A DNA stretch of 64,000 bases, from assembly GCA_013398275.1 (NCBI GenBank), contig VZSE01002737.1, forward strand, positions 1,288,481 to 1,352,480. Reading direction: 5' to 3'. Numbering within the stretch: position 1 is the first letter of the stretch; every line of letters starts with the position of its first letter. Of the stretch, positions 23,578-35,234 are shown in pieces. The DNA is from Promerops cafer. Lineage: Eukaryota; Chordata; Aves; Passeriformes; Nectariniidae. Under the pieces are notes generated by a model. It was not told the origin of the DNA and made no database searches. It saw only the letters and a list, made by a program, of their open reading frames with translations. A program made the position numbers and the translations under genes.

Positions 23578-25318
23578 GTGAGCGGCGCCGCCGGGAGGCC
23601 TCGCCCGCACCGCTGCGGCTCGCCGGGCGTTTGGGATGCGCTGCCTCAAAATGTCTGCTCCCCCCGAGAAGAGGGCGAGGGGGAGAGGAGGAGGGGTCGC
23701 CGCGCCGATGGGAGCCGCAGGGAGGGAGCGACTTTGGAGGATAAAGCATCCTCCGGAGGGGCTAGTGGAGCATCCCCCCGAGGGGAGCGTTTGGCCGCCG
23801 GGATGCGCCGTCCCCCGCAGGCCGGGCTCCGCTGACCCGCCGCTGGCCCGGGTCAAAAAAAATGGCGGGGACAGGCAGCCCCCGGCGGGTGGGCGCAGTG
23901 GCCCGGCCGCGGCCAGCGGGGTGCCACTGGCAGGAGTAGGGAACCCAGGGTTACGGAATTGGAGGGAGCCGAATGACCGAGCTTTCTGCCCGGGCAGATG
24001 CATTTTCTTCACTGTCTGCACTGGAAAGGAGGGGGAGGGATCGGGGAAGAACTGAATAGATTAACGGAATCGCATCTTTATTATGTTTATTCGCATCTTA
24101 TGTCTATTCAGAAATAGTCTTCCTGCATCCCTCTTTCCCCCTCTACCCCAAAAACGTTACAGAAAAAAAGGAACAAAACTACTGCTGTAGGCTCGAACAC
24201 ATTTTCTAAAATGTTTATTTTTGGTGGGTTCCTGACTGGATATGAGCTGATTACGTTGGCATAAGGCAGCAGTTCTTCCTCAATGTCACTTTTGTTTAAG
24301 CAAAAGAAACTATTTAAGTCAGGTTTTTACATATAAAATTTGATGAGCTTCAGGCTTAATAACAGGGCTTAATTGCATGGAAGCTACGCGTTTCCTCATG
24401 GAGGCACGAGTTGGGAAGTGTTTAAGTGCCAATGCTTGCCCATTCCCGTGCGTTCACACTGCAGGCAAAGGAGCTGTGCGTGGCTGAAGTTGACGGCAGC
24501 TGTAGCTGCCACAGTGAGCGCCTCTGCCTGGCAGTGGGATCCCGAGGACGGGATCCTAATGAGGTCTCCGCAGCTATTGCATCAGGAAGTACCTTGCCTT
24601 CTGGTTGTGTAAGAGAAAGACATGATGATCTGTATCGCTGGTCATTGTACGCTGGTTGAAGTTCATGTTTTTCCCACCAGTAAAAGGGGTGGATGCACGT
24701 ATGTTTCCAAGGAACAACTTTCCAGGGAACCTTATCTTAAAGCAGGGTAGCTACGTCTCTACCCTTGGCGGTGAGCACACACTGGAGGTAGCCCTGGGGT
24801 CTCCAAGTTGAAACACTAGCTAAATGTACTTTCATCTTTTTTTTTCACATATACTGGTGACCACAGCTGTGTGTTTTCAGTTTTGCTGCTTTTAGTAGAA
24901 AACTCTTGACTTGTGAGCCACCTCCCAGCTGATGGTGTACAGGGTTTGATTTGCATGATATGACCTATTGGGGTTTCAGCTACCTAAACTTCGAGTCATC
25001 TATCTGAAAAGAAACTATTTTTAGAGCTGTGTTGGCTGGTAGGCTGTGCCTTCCCTGATGTACCCAGACTTTCCAAGCTCTCTTTTGCTGATTTTTGCAC
25101 CATTTCCCAGGGAGGTGCACAGGTGTGTTCTTGGGGAGCACTGCTCAAGGACAGCCTTGAGAGTGTGGTGGGTTTGTGCAAACATAGTGCCTCAACTACA
25201 GGCCTCCTCTTCCATGGTCCTTCAGTAGGTTTGGCTGAACTGCTCCAGCAACACTAAGCAGATTTCAAAGCTGAAGTGACCTCCCTCTTCATTTTTCAGT
25301 GAAAGAAAATAATTTTGG

Positions 25319-25330
25319 CATATATATATA
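25319..25330. repeat. Short TA microsatellite
   Basis: A run of CA/TA dinucleotides about 12 bases long within the DENND5B intron. Confidence 0.75.
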
Positions 25331-26107
25331 CACCCATTTATAAAATACAGTGCAGCTGTGAATAATTTCAAGGAGAAATTAACAAAAGTAGTAATTTTTG
25401 AAGCAATATCTTTGTAACTGGTTTAAACTAGGCAAGGTCCAGTAATATGGTTTGGACATACAAACATTTTTGGTAATGCCACTTTGGGAGGCATTCTTAA
25501 TACCTTAGGAGGGTTGGGATGTGATAGAGGAAGAAGTGGAGTAACAGAAATATGATGGGACTTAACATTGCCACTGAGCAATGTTATATTTTTAGGGACT
25601 CGTGACACGAGCTTTCTGCTATCAGCTGGGAGCTCAGCAGTGGGAAATGCTGGGGAGGAACAGGGAGTGCTGTGAGCCACAAATATAATACAGCTGTGGA
25701 AAAATTAACTCTGGTTGGAGATGTAGCTGAGGAAACATTTCTGTTAAAGCTTGGGGAGTACTCATGCTGCTGTAGGTAGGCAGTAGTGAGAGCCTATCTA
25801 GAAATCTGTGTTACAGGTTTCAAAAACCAAGGTACTACGATTGAATTCACTGCTGTAATAAGTGGGGAGAAAGATGCTTGAGGGAACAGAAAGTCTGTTC
25901 TATCACAGGAAACCCACAAATGGCTATTCTTTCTAAAAATTCCTTGTAGAAGTAAATGACCCTGTTCGTTCAGTATTATGTAGCTGTGGTAGCTACACCT
26001 TGCTGTCCTTGTGCTTAAAGAGCTTGTTGAGGTAAGTCACAAGGCATCAATGAAAAGTTGCTGTGACTTAAGCTGCTGCTCAGATAAACTGCTGCTCACC
26101 AGTTCAG

Positions 26108-26124
26108 AAAAAAAAAAAAAAAAA
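26108..26124. repeat. A homopolymer (17 bases)
   Basis: An uninterrupted 17-base A run with no recognisable retroelement upstream. Confidence 0.9.
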
Positions 26125-29100
26125 GTAATCAAGAGCCCGCTTATCTCCAAACCCGTGAATCCCTTGGCAGCCAGTGTTCACAAAGCACCCTGCTCACCCC
26201 AGGTGAGACTGATGGAGCTGCCTTGGGGCTGAGCAAAGGAGCAGGAGAAGGGACACAGGAGAAGGAGCTCTGCTGCTGCTCTGCAGGCCCCAGGGCATCT
26301 CCTGTGAAGAGAGAAGCAGGAGTTAGAAAATCTTGGAGGATTTGAGATGGACTTGGTGGTGATCTGCTGATATCCAGCAGCTCACCGTGGTACGTGGTGT
26401 GCTAAGGAGCTGCCTGTGAGTCAGCTCTGGCGTCAGCTGCAGCTCCCTGACCTGTGCCCTGCCTTTGCTGGGGACAGCCCGGGACTCTCCCCTGTGTGGA
26501 GGCTTTCCTTGCCTTGAGCCCAAAATCTCTTTCGACAAAAGCTCTCTTCAATTAAAAACAACAAAAAACGCCAAAAAATCCTCATCTACTGCATCAGGCA
26601 TGAAGTGAAATGTTTCAGTGTTACTTGTAAAAGAAGGGCAAAGAATTGCTTTTCTGATTCTTGTAGTGTTGATAGGTCTGTTCAGAAAATGAAATAAAAT
26701 CAACATTTATGGTTGTATAACATTTTGATGTGCTTTTAGGGAAGAGTATTTTGTTTTATAGTTCTTGTTCCACTGAATGGATGCTCAGGGCTTAAAATAA
26801 GCTTGGTAGATGAGAATTTTCCACCAAGCAAATGGTTCATTTTTCTTAGATTATTTTTTCATCTTTTGCATGTGTGATGTTTTCTGGTACAAATTTTTTT
26901 TTTTTTTTTCAAGTGAGTTGCTCCACAGCTGGCTCTTCAGATGGCTGATTTGGGGTTTTTAAGTGAACTAATTTTGAACGGCTAAAAGCTGTTTACCTAT
27001 TGATCAACTGGTAGTGTATCCAGGCACACAACAAATTTGTGTGTAGATTATGATGTTGTCAAAACACTTGTGGCCCTTATCACAAAGCTCTCACTCAAGG
27101 ATGGAAGGAAAAAAACCTTTTTTTTTTCCCAGGGACACTTTTCCAGGCTCTTTCCAGGGTCTTGAGTGAGGAAAGGAAACTAAGGATTTCTTGGTGTTTA
27201 ATAGTTGGAGAGGTCATAAAAGAAAAGCAGGGTATTTGATGTGAAATATCTTGAAAAGCATGAAAATTTCCGTATTGGTTTCAGTGGTCTGTTGAACTCC
27301 ACTAAAGTAGGGTGAAGGGAGCTTTTCTGTCTTGTTTAGGGCTGATGGAAAATAAATTTCAGTTCACCTTCCTCTTCATGCCTGTTTCTTTCAGGTAAAG
27401 CCATTTTGAGACTATGAGCCTTGGAATTGCATGTGCTCAAATGAATTTGTTATAGTAAATATTTAACATTGCATTTAACAAAAAGACCTAATTGTTCATT
27501 AAATTGTTTCTATCATATGTTTTGCCATACTATATGAACTTCATGCTCATATATAGTGAACTATATGTGCAGGGCACAAGATTATCTGGCTGTTGCAGCT
27601 TTTACCATTTGCTTGGGGAACATGTTAAATTTTGTAGTATCTTCGAGTGTTACAAACTGCAATTTAGAAAAATACAGAGTACACATGACTCAATTAAAAA
27701 GAAAATGAAATATGCTTCATTGGGGAAGTAATTTAGTGCTCTGGAGGAAAGTAGGGAGAGAATTAGGGATGGGTGTTTTGTTCTGAAGTGGAAGGACTGG
27801 TCTCCGTTGAGGGTGCAGTTTGGAGGAAGAGAAGGTGCAGTAAGCCAGTGTGGGAATTGGGACTGGAAGGACCGTGTGAATGGTGCCTTCTCTGTCTTAG
27901 AACATGAATATTGGTGGAGTTATGGTAGCCTGCTTGCTGTGTGAAAAGATTTATAGGATTTTTGTAGGGTTTTTTCCCCACACATGAACTGTGAAAGTTA
28001 CCTTACACTGTCTAGTTTTGGTCGTTGTGTAAAGATTCAATGTCTTACTGTCCTATTCAGTGTATGCTTGAAAACTGTAGAGAGCTTCATTACTTTTGAG
28101 ATCAAATTCTTTATTTTAATGGCCAGCAGAGTAGAGAGTGGATACTGGTCATGCTCACTGAAAATGCTGAACGTCTTGGGGAAAATGCGCATTTCTCCTA
28201 CCTCATGCTGTTTCCCTACAAATATCCACATATTGGTAATTAATTTCCCTTCAATGAAATGTTGAAATCCAAACAGGGCATGCTGCAGTCTGGCTAACTG
28301 TGCTTCTTATCTAGTAGGTTCTTATTTTTAGAAAGCCAAAAGACTTTTTCATCCTTGTGTGTGCTTGGCACCTGTGTGCTCACGCCTCGCAGAGCCTCCC
28401 CACCGCCTGCGCCGTTCTCCTTGGCGCTTCCTCCGTGCCAAGTCTGCGCGCGAAGTGCGCTGCCAGAAAACTTGGTGGCATTACTACAGTCACACAACTC
28501 CTTGTGTGCATGGCTTTTCTGAAAATAGGCAACTGGATTTTTTTTCCTAGCTTGCTGGAAATCGACTAAGTTTCCCTTTACTGAGGAATATCTGATCAGT
28601 TGCAATTCCTGTTCGTGACTTACGCAATTGACGCAAATGAAAAGCAGGCTACAGAAGTTTTGCTTTTCTCTTTCAAGTACAGTCCAGATTTGCACAAAGC
28701 ATTTTTGGAGGGATTGTCTGGATTAAGTAACCTGGATGTGGATGAGAATGGTGCAAGTCGAGGCAGAGATGGCTTATGCTGTTCAAGTTAACAAAACTTA
28801 ACTTGTTCCTCAGAAGCAGTTGAGGTTGATTGCTTAGGATTTCTCATCTTTGCAGGGCTTGTGGGAGGGATGGAATTTAAGTGTTTTTCCAGCACCCCTT
28901 AAGAAGTGATGCTCAAATGCAGCACTAAATCTTCTGACATTATAGCTGGAAAAAACCAAGTCTCATGGATTAGGGACTGGATGGACTAGCTGGCTTACTG
29001 AAGTAACTCATTTTTTGTGAACTGTCATAATAATAGGGAAATACTGTGCATTCATTTAGGAAACCTGTTTGATAAAGATCTAAGCTGGGTTAATATTTTT

Positions 29101-30060
29101 TTCATGTGAAACCAAATCTTATTCTGCATAGATAAAGTGTTGCTTTTCTAGTTAAAGGAGTATGGAGATAATCCCTGCTTTTGGGAAACCAAAATGCTGA
29201 AACAGAAATATTGTTTCTGCTCTCTTCTACATCTTTAAAGGTGGTGGCATGGATAATTGCTGTAATGGTTCCTTCTTTTTCTTTGCTATTGGAGGAAACC
29301 AAAATTCCATTGTAATACCACAAAGATTTAAATCTTATTTTAAAAAAATCTGAATTATGCATTAAAGACTTAGTTCCTATAGGAGGATTTCTGCAGCCAA
29401 AGGAAACAGTGCTTTTTATAAAGAACTGTCAATATTATTGACAAGTATGATCTCCAGTTACAGTAACCTTTAATAAGGAGTAACTCTCTTGGATAACACA
29501 CCATTTGTGGAATTGCTGATGGCTGTGACATATTGCTGTGTTTTAGCAATAGCATTTTCATTCTCTGTCTGTATATATGCCAGAGAAATGCTGGATTTAA
29601 ATGCTCGCCCAGCCCTGGTGTGATTATTCTGTTATACATTTGCCTTCCTCTAAGTTTTTTATACTGTATTCCTTTGAAAATAAGGTACTGATTGGGTTGG
29701 GAAAACATCATTATTCCTATCGATAGCACTGATTCACTAATGCTAAACCAAAGAGAATTTCTTGTACTTTGCTTGCCAGATAAGCTGCTGTTTTGATTTC
29801 CACTTAGAAGGACTAAAGCCTCTTGCACGCTCGGAGGCTGCCTGGTGGCCAGCGGCTGTTGCAGTAGCGGAGGAGAAGGTGGTGTCATAGGGTACATGAG
29901 GGGGCTTTTTCAGTGACGACCCCAGGAACTGCCCCGTGCGTATTGCAGGAGGTAGCCCTTTTCCCTCAGGCACTGTAAATGCAGCAGTAGTCAAAGCAGT
30001 GCCAGGCAGAATGCCCGAGCTGCTGTCCTTTATGAGAACGACCTAAATCCAGCCCTAATC

Positions 30061-30570
30061 TTGTTCCTGCGCATCAGCCCGAAGTCACTGCCGGCCCCAT
30101 CCTGGCGGCGCAGCGGTGCAGTGGCTGCGAGAGACGGGGTCCCGGGCCCACAGCCGCCTGCCAGGGGCACAGAGCCCCGACAGACGAGCGCGGCAGCGGC
30201 GGAGCGGGCTCCGCACGGCCGTGTGTCCCTGGGGAGGGTGTGGACGGGGGGCGTGTGAGCCTGAGGTCAAGGTCCCTGCTGCCGGGCTCCCGTGTTGGTG
30301 TCCACCTGGTCCTCAGGGTGCTGGAGGATGGTGGCATCTGCGGGAAGGCGATGCCCACCGCTCTGCAAACGGAAGAGCAGTAACCATAAATATGTCAGGA
30401 TCGCTCAGGGCAGTGCGTGACTGTAGTATTGATTTCTGTGCTCAGCTGTTTTCCCGTGTCCTCGCCAGAGCCATTTCCCAGCGCTGCAGGAGCGGTGCCA
30501 GTGCCCTGACACCCTTCCCACCGCTCGCCTGTGCCAATGCAGAGCTCCGTGTAGGAATAACTCCAAAATG
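30061..30570. promoter_or_regulatory. Intronic CpG-rich patch, possible alternative promoter
   Basis: Within the otherwise AT-rich DENND5B intron this block is GC-rich and CpG-dense, most strongly at about 30100-30260 (CGGCGCAGCGG, CGAGCGCGGCAGCGGCGGAG). It sits 6.5 kb after exon 1. It could be an alternative DENND5B first exon or the start of a non-coding transcript. No good plus-strand donor was seen. On the minus strand, two open frames (29743-29994 and 29370-29897) follow directly downstream. Function is inferred from composition only. Confidence 0.4.
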
Positions 30571-31047
30571 AGCTGCTTCAGGAGAGGCTGAGCTGCACGT
30601 AAGCCAGCAGGGCAGCGGTGGCAGGGCTCTCTTGCCTGCCTTCTTTCACCTGCTTGTCATGGACTAATCAAGCTGTCCTTAATGCCAGCTCGTCCCTAAA
30701 ACATGCTGGCAAGTGTACAGCCCACAAAGCCTGTGCGTGGGCTGGCGCTGGATCCGTGGCTGGCACGCTGCTCCTGCTGCAGTTCTGGTCTGTTGCAATG
30801 AGGGCTGGAGTCAAGGAGGAATGTGAATGAAGGGGAAAGAAACAAACAGTGCGTGCACTTGGATGCAGTTAATGCTGTGATCTTTGGCTGGTGCTGTTTG
30901 AGACCATGCAGGACCACTTATATATGTGGAAATAGTAGCTTCTTCAGCCACCTCTGGTGTGCATGGAGAGGAACTGTGTGGAATATGTGAATCTCTATAT
31001 AGTTAATGACTGTAAATAGCCTACCGTTTTTTTCTTCTCTTCTTTTA

Positions 31048-31063
31048 TTTTTTTTTTTTTTTT
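31048..31063. repeat. T homopolymer (about 16 bases)
   Basis: A T run within a longer pyrimidine-rich stretch (about 31027-31065). Confidence 0.85.
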
Positions 31064-34000
31064 CATTATCTACCTCTTAACCAGCAAGTAGCAAAAATAT
31101 ATGCAGTAGGAAAAAAATGCATTGAGGAAAACAAAATTTGGTCAGGAAACAGTAGGCCTTTGCTGTGTTTTTTTTTTATCACATTCGCCACATTGATAAT
31201 CCCAAAAGTAATTAGGGAAGAAATGGTGATGGGTCATCATAGTAAAAGAAACATTCTGGGGAGATTACTAATGTGTGATGGACTGCTGAGGTGTCAGATA
31301 TAGGTATGGCTGGAAGAAATTTCTGTTACATTACCAGTATGAAAATATAAACAACTCCATTTGTGCTTCTTGCTTGGAGTCAATGATGATTTTTAATCAG
31401 CTGTCTGATCATTGTACCTCAGCTGAAGATTCTCTCATTAGGCTGTCCTAGGCTTGGTGGAGGTGCCTGGCTGAAAACATGAAGCCATTCTCCTTTGAAA
31501 TGTGAGGTTTTGCTTCTACTTCCATGCCTCCCCAAGCCGTGAAAAATAACACCAAAACACCCAAGCAGATGCTTAAAGAGTGAAATGGGAAGAGTATTAC
31601 CATGCTAATACATACTCTGTGGTTTGAAGGACTTTGCTTGATCTCAGTGACCTGCTTCAAGTGATAATATAAAAATTAACACTCAGTAGAATATGATATT
31701 GGAGTGAGGGGTCTGTTTTTAGTGGATCTGTAAAGAAAATTGGTTCTCTCACTGGAGAGCAACCTTCACAATTTAATACAAACATGTCAGCTGTTCTGGG
31801 TTTGTGTTCAGAGGCAATGTTTAAATATGTCAGTCTTGTAGAGTGAGCATCCCCCCCCCACCCTGGAGCATGAATTTGAGTTTGCTTTACAGTCACTATA
31901 ATCATCAAATTGCAATATAATTCTGGGATCTAGTAGCACTTAAAAAAAAACCTAGCAAGCTTTATATCAAGCTTGATATGGAGTCAAATCATGCTTTGAA
32001 TCTGTGTGAGTGGTAAGCTGCACAGCATGAAAGCCAGAAGTATCCTCTGTCCACCCCCTTCTTGGTATTCTCTTGTCATGTTAAAGACCAACATGTGGAA
32101 GGGTAAGGGGGCTTAATCTGAAACGCCATTCTGTGTAAACAATGATGGGATTAAACAAAAAAAAAAAAAAAGCCAAGCTCAACTGTCATGGGTGTGTAGT
32201 GGCTGCTGCTTTTCACGGATGACTGAAATGATTTGTATAAATTTGCATTTTCCCCTCAGCATCTCTATAAACCTCTGCTCATTTCCATGCAGAGCTATTT
32301 CCACGTACAAGCGGATTGGCATGTGGTGGCACGCGATGTGATGCCGTGTCACCTGTGGGAGCAGGCACTGGAGTTACAAGGGAAAATCAAGTATCACTAT
32401 GTTTGCTCCTTACATGAGGCTGCCCAGGTGTCAGAGGTGCTCTGAGTCCCTTGTGGCTGAAACACAAGAGGGCTGAGCTCTTAGTAATGAAATGATGAAA
32501 CCCAGGACTCACTTATCTGATAATTCCTCAATGAAATATTGATCAGATGGGCCAAGCAGCCTGCTTTGGACTTTCCAAATGGAATTTGGAAATTTGGAAA
32601 TCAGCTGGAGCCTTCTGGAAGAGGATGCTGCTGTCATGGTCCAAATAGGTATTGCTTACACTAACTTCAGGTGTCTGACAGGTTCTGCAATCTGTGTTCT
32701 CACTGACCTGGAGCCTGCCTGGAGGGTCCAAATCACTTGTTTAAGAGCCCTCCTCTCCTGTTTTTTCTCCAGACTGCTGCTGAGATTAATCCAGTCAGAT
32801 GGTGTAACTACCTTCTGCTGGGCCCTCTGCTCTCCCCTGAGATGTTCAGGAAAGAGAATTGAGATTTGTTGTTTTAAATTCAAATTATGAAGTATTTGAG
32901 CAAAGAATGCAATATGCAATTGAATAAATATTTGGCTTTTCATTGTTGAGGGAGGGGAGGGAGGATTTGCTGATGAGTTCGTTATTCACACAATACTATT
33001 TTTCTATCAGCATTCCCACTTGGTATTCTTGTTTGTTTTATGCTGCGCAATACTCTGACATGAATTTAAAATGAAGATCAATTTTATGCTTAAAAACACA
33101 ACACCAGCTCTGTTAACACAGACTTTCTCTCAGCTGTGATGCTGGCTGGTGTGGAAGACATAAAGGGCTGCTGCACTGTTTCTAGAATGGGACTTTTTTG
33201 TAATGTAGATTTTGTGCTTCCTCACTTTTATTCTTCCAGTATAACTATATGAAAATACACAGCACCAAGTACGTGAGGAAGAATTCCCGGTTTTGTTTAA
33301 AAAAAAAAATAAAACCAAAGAATCCAAACAAAACCAATAGAAACACTGAAAACACCAACCCCCTAAAATTTTGTGAGGATATGAAGATTAAATGTTGGTC
33401 GTGACTCACATTGCTTGAAAACTGCCAGGTGCCTTATAAAAATGACTGATGGTGGATGTGTGTAAAGCTGTGAAGGGTGTATTTTGCTGTACATGATGGC
33501 TTGTAAGCACTGCAGGAATATCAAGGCCAGGAAGAATGGTATTACAGTGTCTTTAATGCACCCCTTTTGGGGTTGTCAGCCTTTGTCTGTAACTACTGTT
33601 GCTATGAATCTATTAAGGGAGAACATTTATCTCTGGAAATCAGGATAGCAGCTATTCAGCATGGATGGATTAGGTGTTTAGCCTTTCCCCAAGATGATGC
33701 TGTCCAAGATAGGTTTCTCTTATGACATATTTGCAAATATATTGACTCTTTCTGGCTTTAGTGAGTGTGATAGCAGATGTTGTTTGACTCTCTTAATTCA
33801 AGCAGGGATATGTTGTCTAGTGTTTGTGTCTCAAATTGGGGAATGACTAAGAATTAAAGAATCCTGGTGTAGGGAATGCTATTAAGTAATCATTTTTTTC
33901 CTGTGTTAATATGAACATCTGCATAGGGTGAGGCAGCTGTAACCGTGGTCTGCTGTTGCACTTAGCAAAAGGGGAATGGTGATGGGAGATGTTAATAGCA

Positions 34001-34194
34001 GTTTGCAATAGCTTTTTTAATAGCTTTTGCAATAGCAGTTCTGGGTAATAACTTACTGTCATTTCTATGCCCATGTCTTTGTTTCTCTCTACTTGGAGCT
34101 GCCCACAGGGTGGTGAGTTGAGTGGGGAAAGAAAGAGCCCTGTTGAAATTTGCTCAGCCTAACACACTGTTTAAAAAAAAACAACAACCAAAAC

Positions 34195-34224
34195 AAAATA
34201 AAATAAAATAAAATAAAATAAAAT
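34195..34224. repeat. AAAAT pentanucleotide microsatellite
   Basis: Six perfect copies of a five-base AAATA unit, preceded by A-rich ACAACAACCAAAACAA. This may be the tail of an old retroposed element, but none is recognisable beside it. Confidence 0.9.
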
Positions 34225-35216
34225 CCCTCCAGCCTAATGTGGGCTGAACTTCCCAAGAAAACCGTGCCTTAATGAGCTCAGGCCCCTCAGCGCTGCTTTG
34301 TCCCTGCCAGCAGGTGAGAAAGAGCCGAGGTCCCTGGCGCGGGTGCCCTGGCTGTGACCCAGGAGCTGGGGGCCCCGATTAGTTCAGCTCTTGTGCTTTC
34401 GGCAGGAATAAGAATGACAAAACATCTTGTCTGGGCGCCTGGGTGTATTCATGCTCCCCGCCTTCAGGTCCGTGCTAGCGCTGGAAGAGTCATTTGTCCA
34501 GGAGCTGGGAGAAAAGGCACAGATTTAGGTCTGTCCCAGAGCTGAGAGTGAATTGCTCAGAGCAGCCATTGCAGGGGTGTGTCCAAGATACAGATCATAT
34601 ATGATGATGATAATGATCTGAAAGCTATTTGCAATTCAAAATCCATGTTGGGTTTCAGTTATTGGTTAATACTTTGTCAGCACTTTGTGACAATGACTTC
34701 TGACCGTGTCCCAGTATTGCTTGTGATGCACTGAATAACTCAAAAGGGAAGCTGCTGCTAACTAAGCAGGAGACCATCTGTGTTGCTAATAGTGCAGTGT
34801 TATCACACTCAAAACTCAGCTTGAGTGATTGATAACATGATCACACTAGGCTTGTTTCCTTTTTATTGAAAAAAAAAAAAGTCAAAATACCAACCCCCCC
34901 CAAACCAATCTTATCCTCCCCCCAATCTTACCCTTATCTACCAACTTCTGAGCACACAGGTCAATTTAATTTTGTTAGAGATGGAATGGAAAAGAAAGGG
35001 AATTCTTTTTGTGAAGTCCCTGCAGCTAAAGCAGAGATCCCAATTAACCTTCCCATAGCACAAAGGCTGCAGGAAAAGCAAGGGAGGCCCCTCCACGAGG
35101 GTATCCTGGCAGGCTAATTGGCAGCCCCAGAGCTGGGATCCGAGCAGAGCGTGCATTGCCTCCTGCCCGTTTGGTGGGATGGGGTGGGGAGTGAAGGTAA
35201 CTCCTGGTACCGAGGG

Positions 35217-35234
35217 GGAAGGAAGGAAGGAAGG
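35217..35234. repeat. GGAA microsatellite
   Basis: Four and a half copies of GGAA. GGAA arrays can bind ETS-family factors, but at this length that is speculative. Confidence 0.85.

Larger units (their letters stand above)
22980..23990 (+). promoter_or_regulatory. CpG island / promoter of DENND5B
   Basis: About 1 kb of GC- and CpG-rich sequence, densest at 23340-23600, centred on the first coding exon of DENND5B. GC-box-like GGGGCGGGG elements occur at about 23362-23370. There is no convincing TATA box in a useful place, as expected for a CpG-island promoter. The long frames on both strands here (for example minus 23215-24021) are by-products of composition. Confidence 0.8.

Noticed and set aside
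22979..23581. 200-codon plus-strand open frame ending over the DENND5B exon
   Set aside because: It is in a different frame from the recognisable DENND5B protein sequence and consists of composition-driven Arg/Pro/Ala residues.
23215..24021. 268-codon open frame on the minus strand
   Set aside because: It is antisense to the DENND5B exon and CpG island. GC-rich sequence lacks stop codons, and the translation is low-complexity Pro/Ala/Arg with no family motif.
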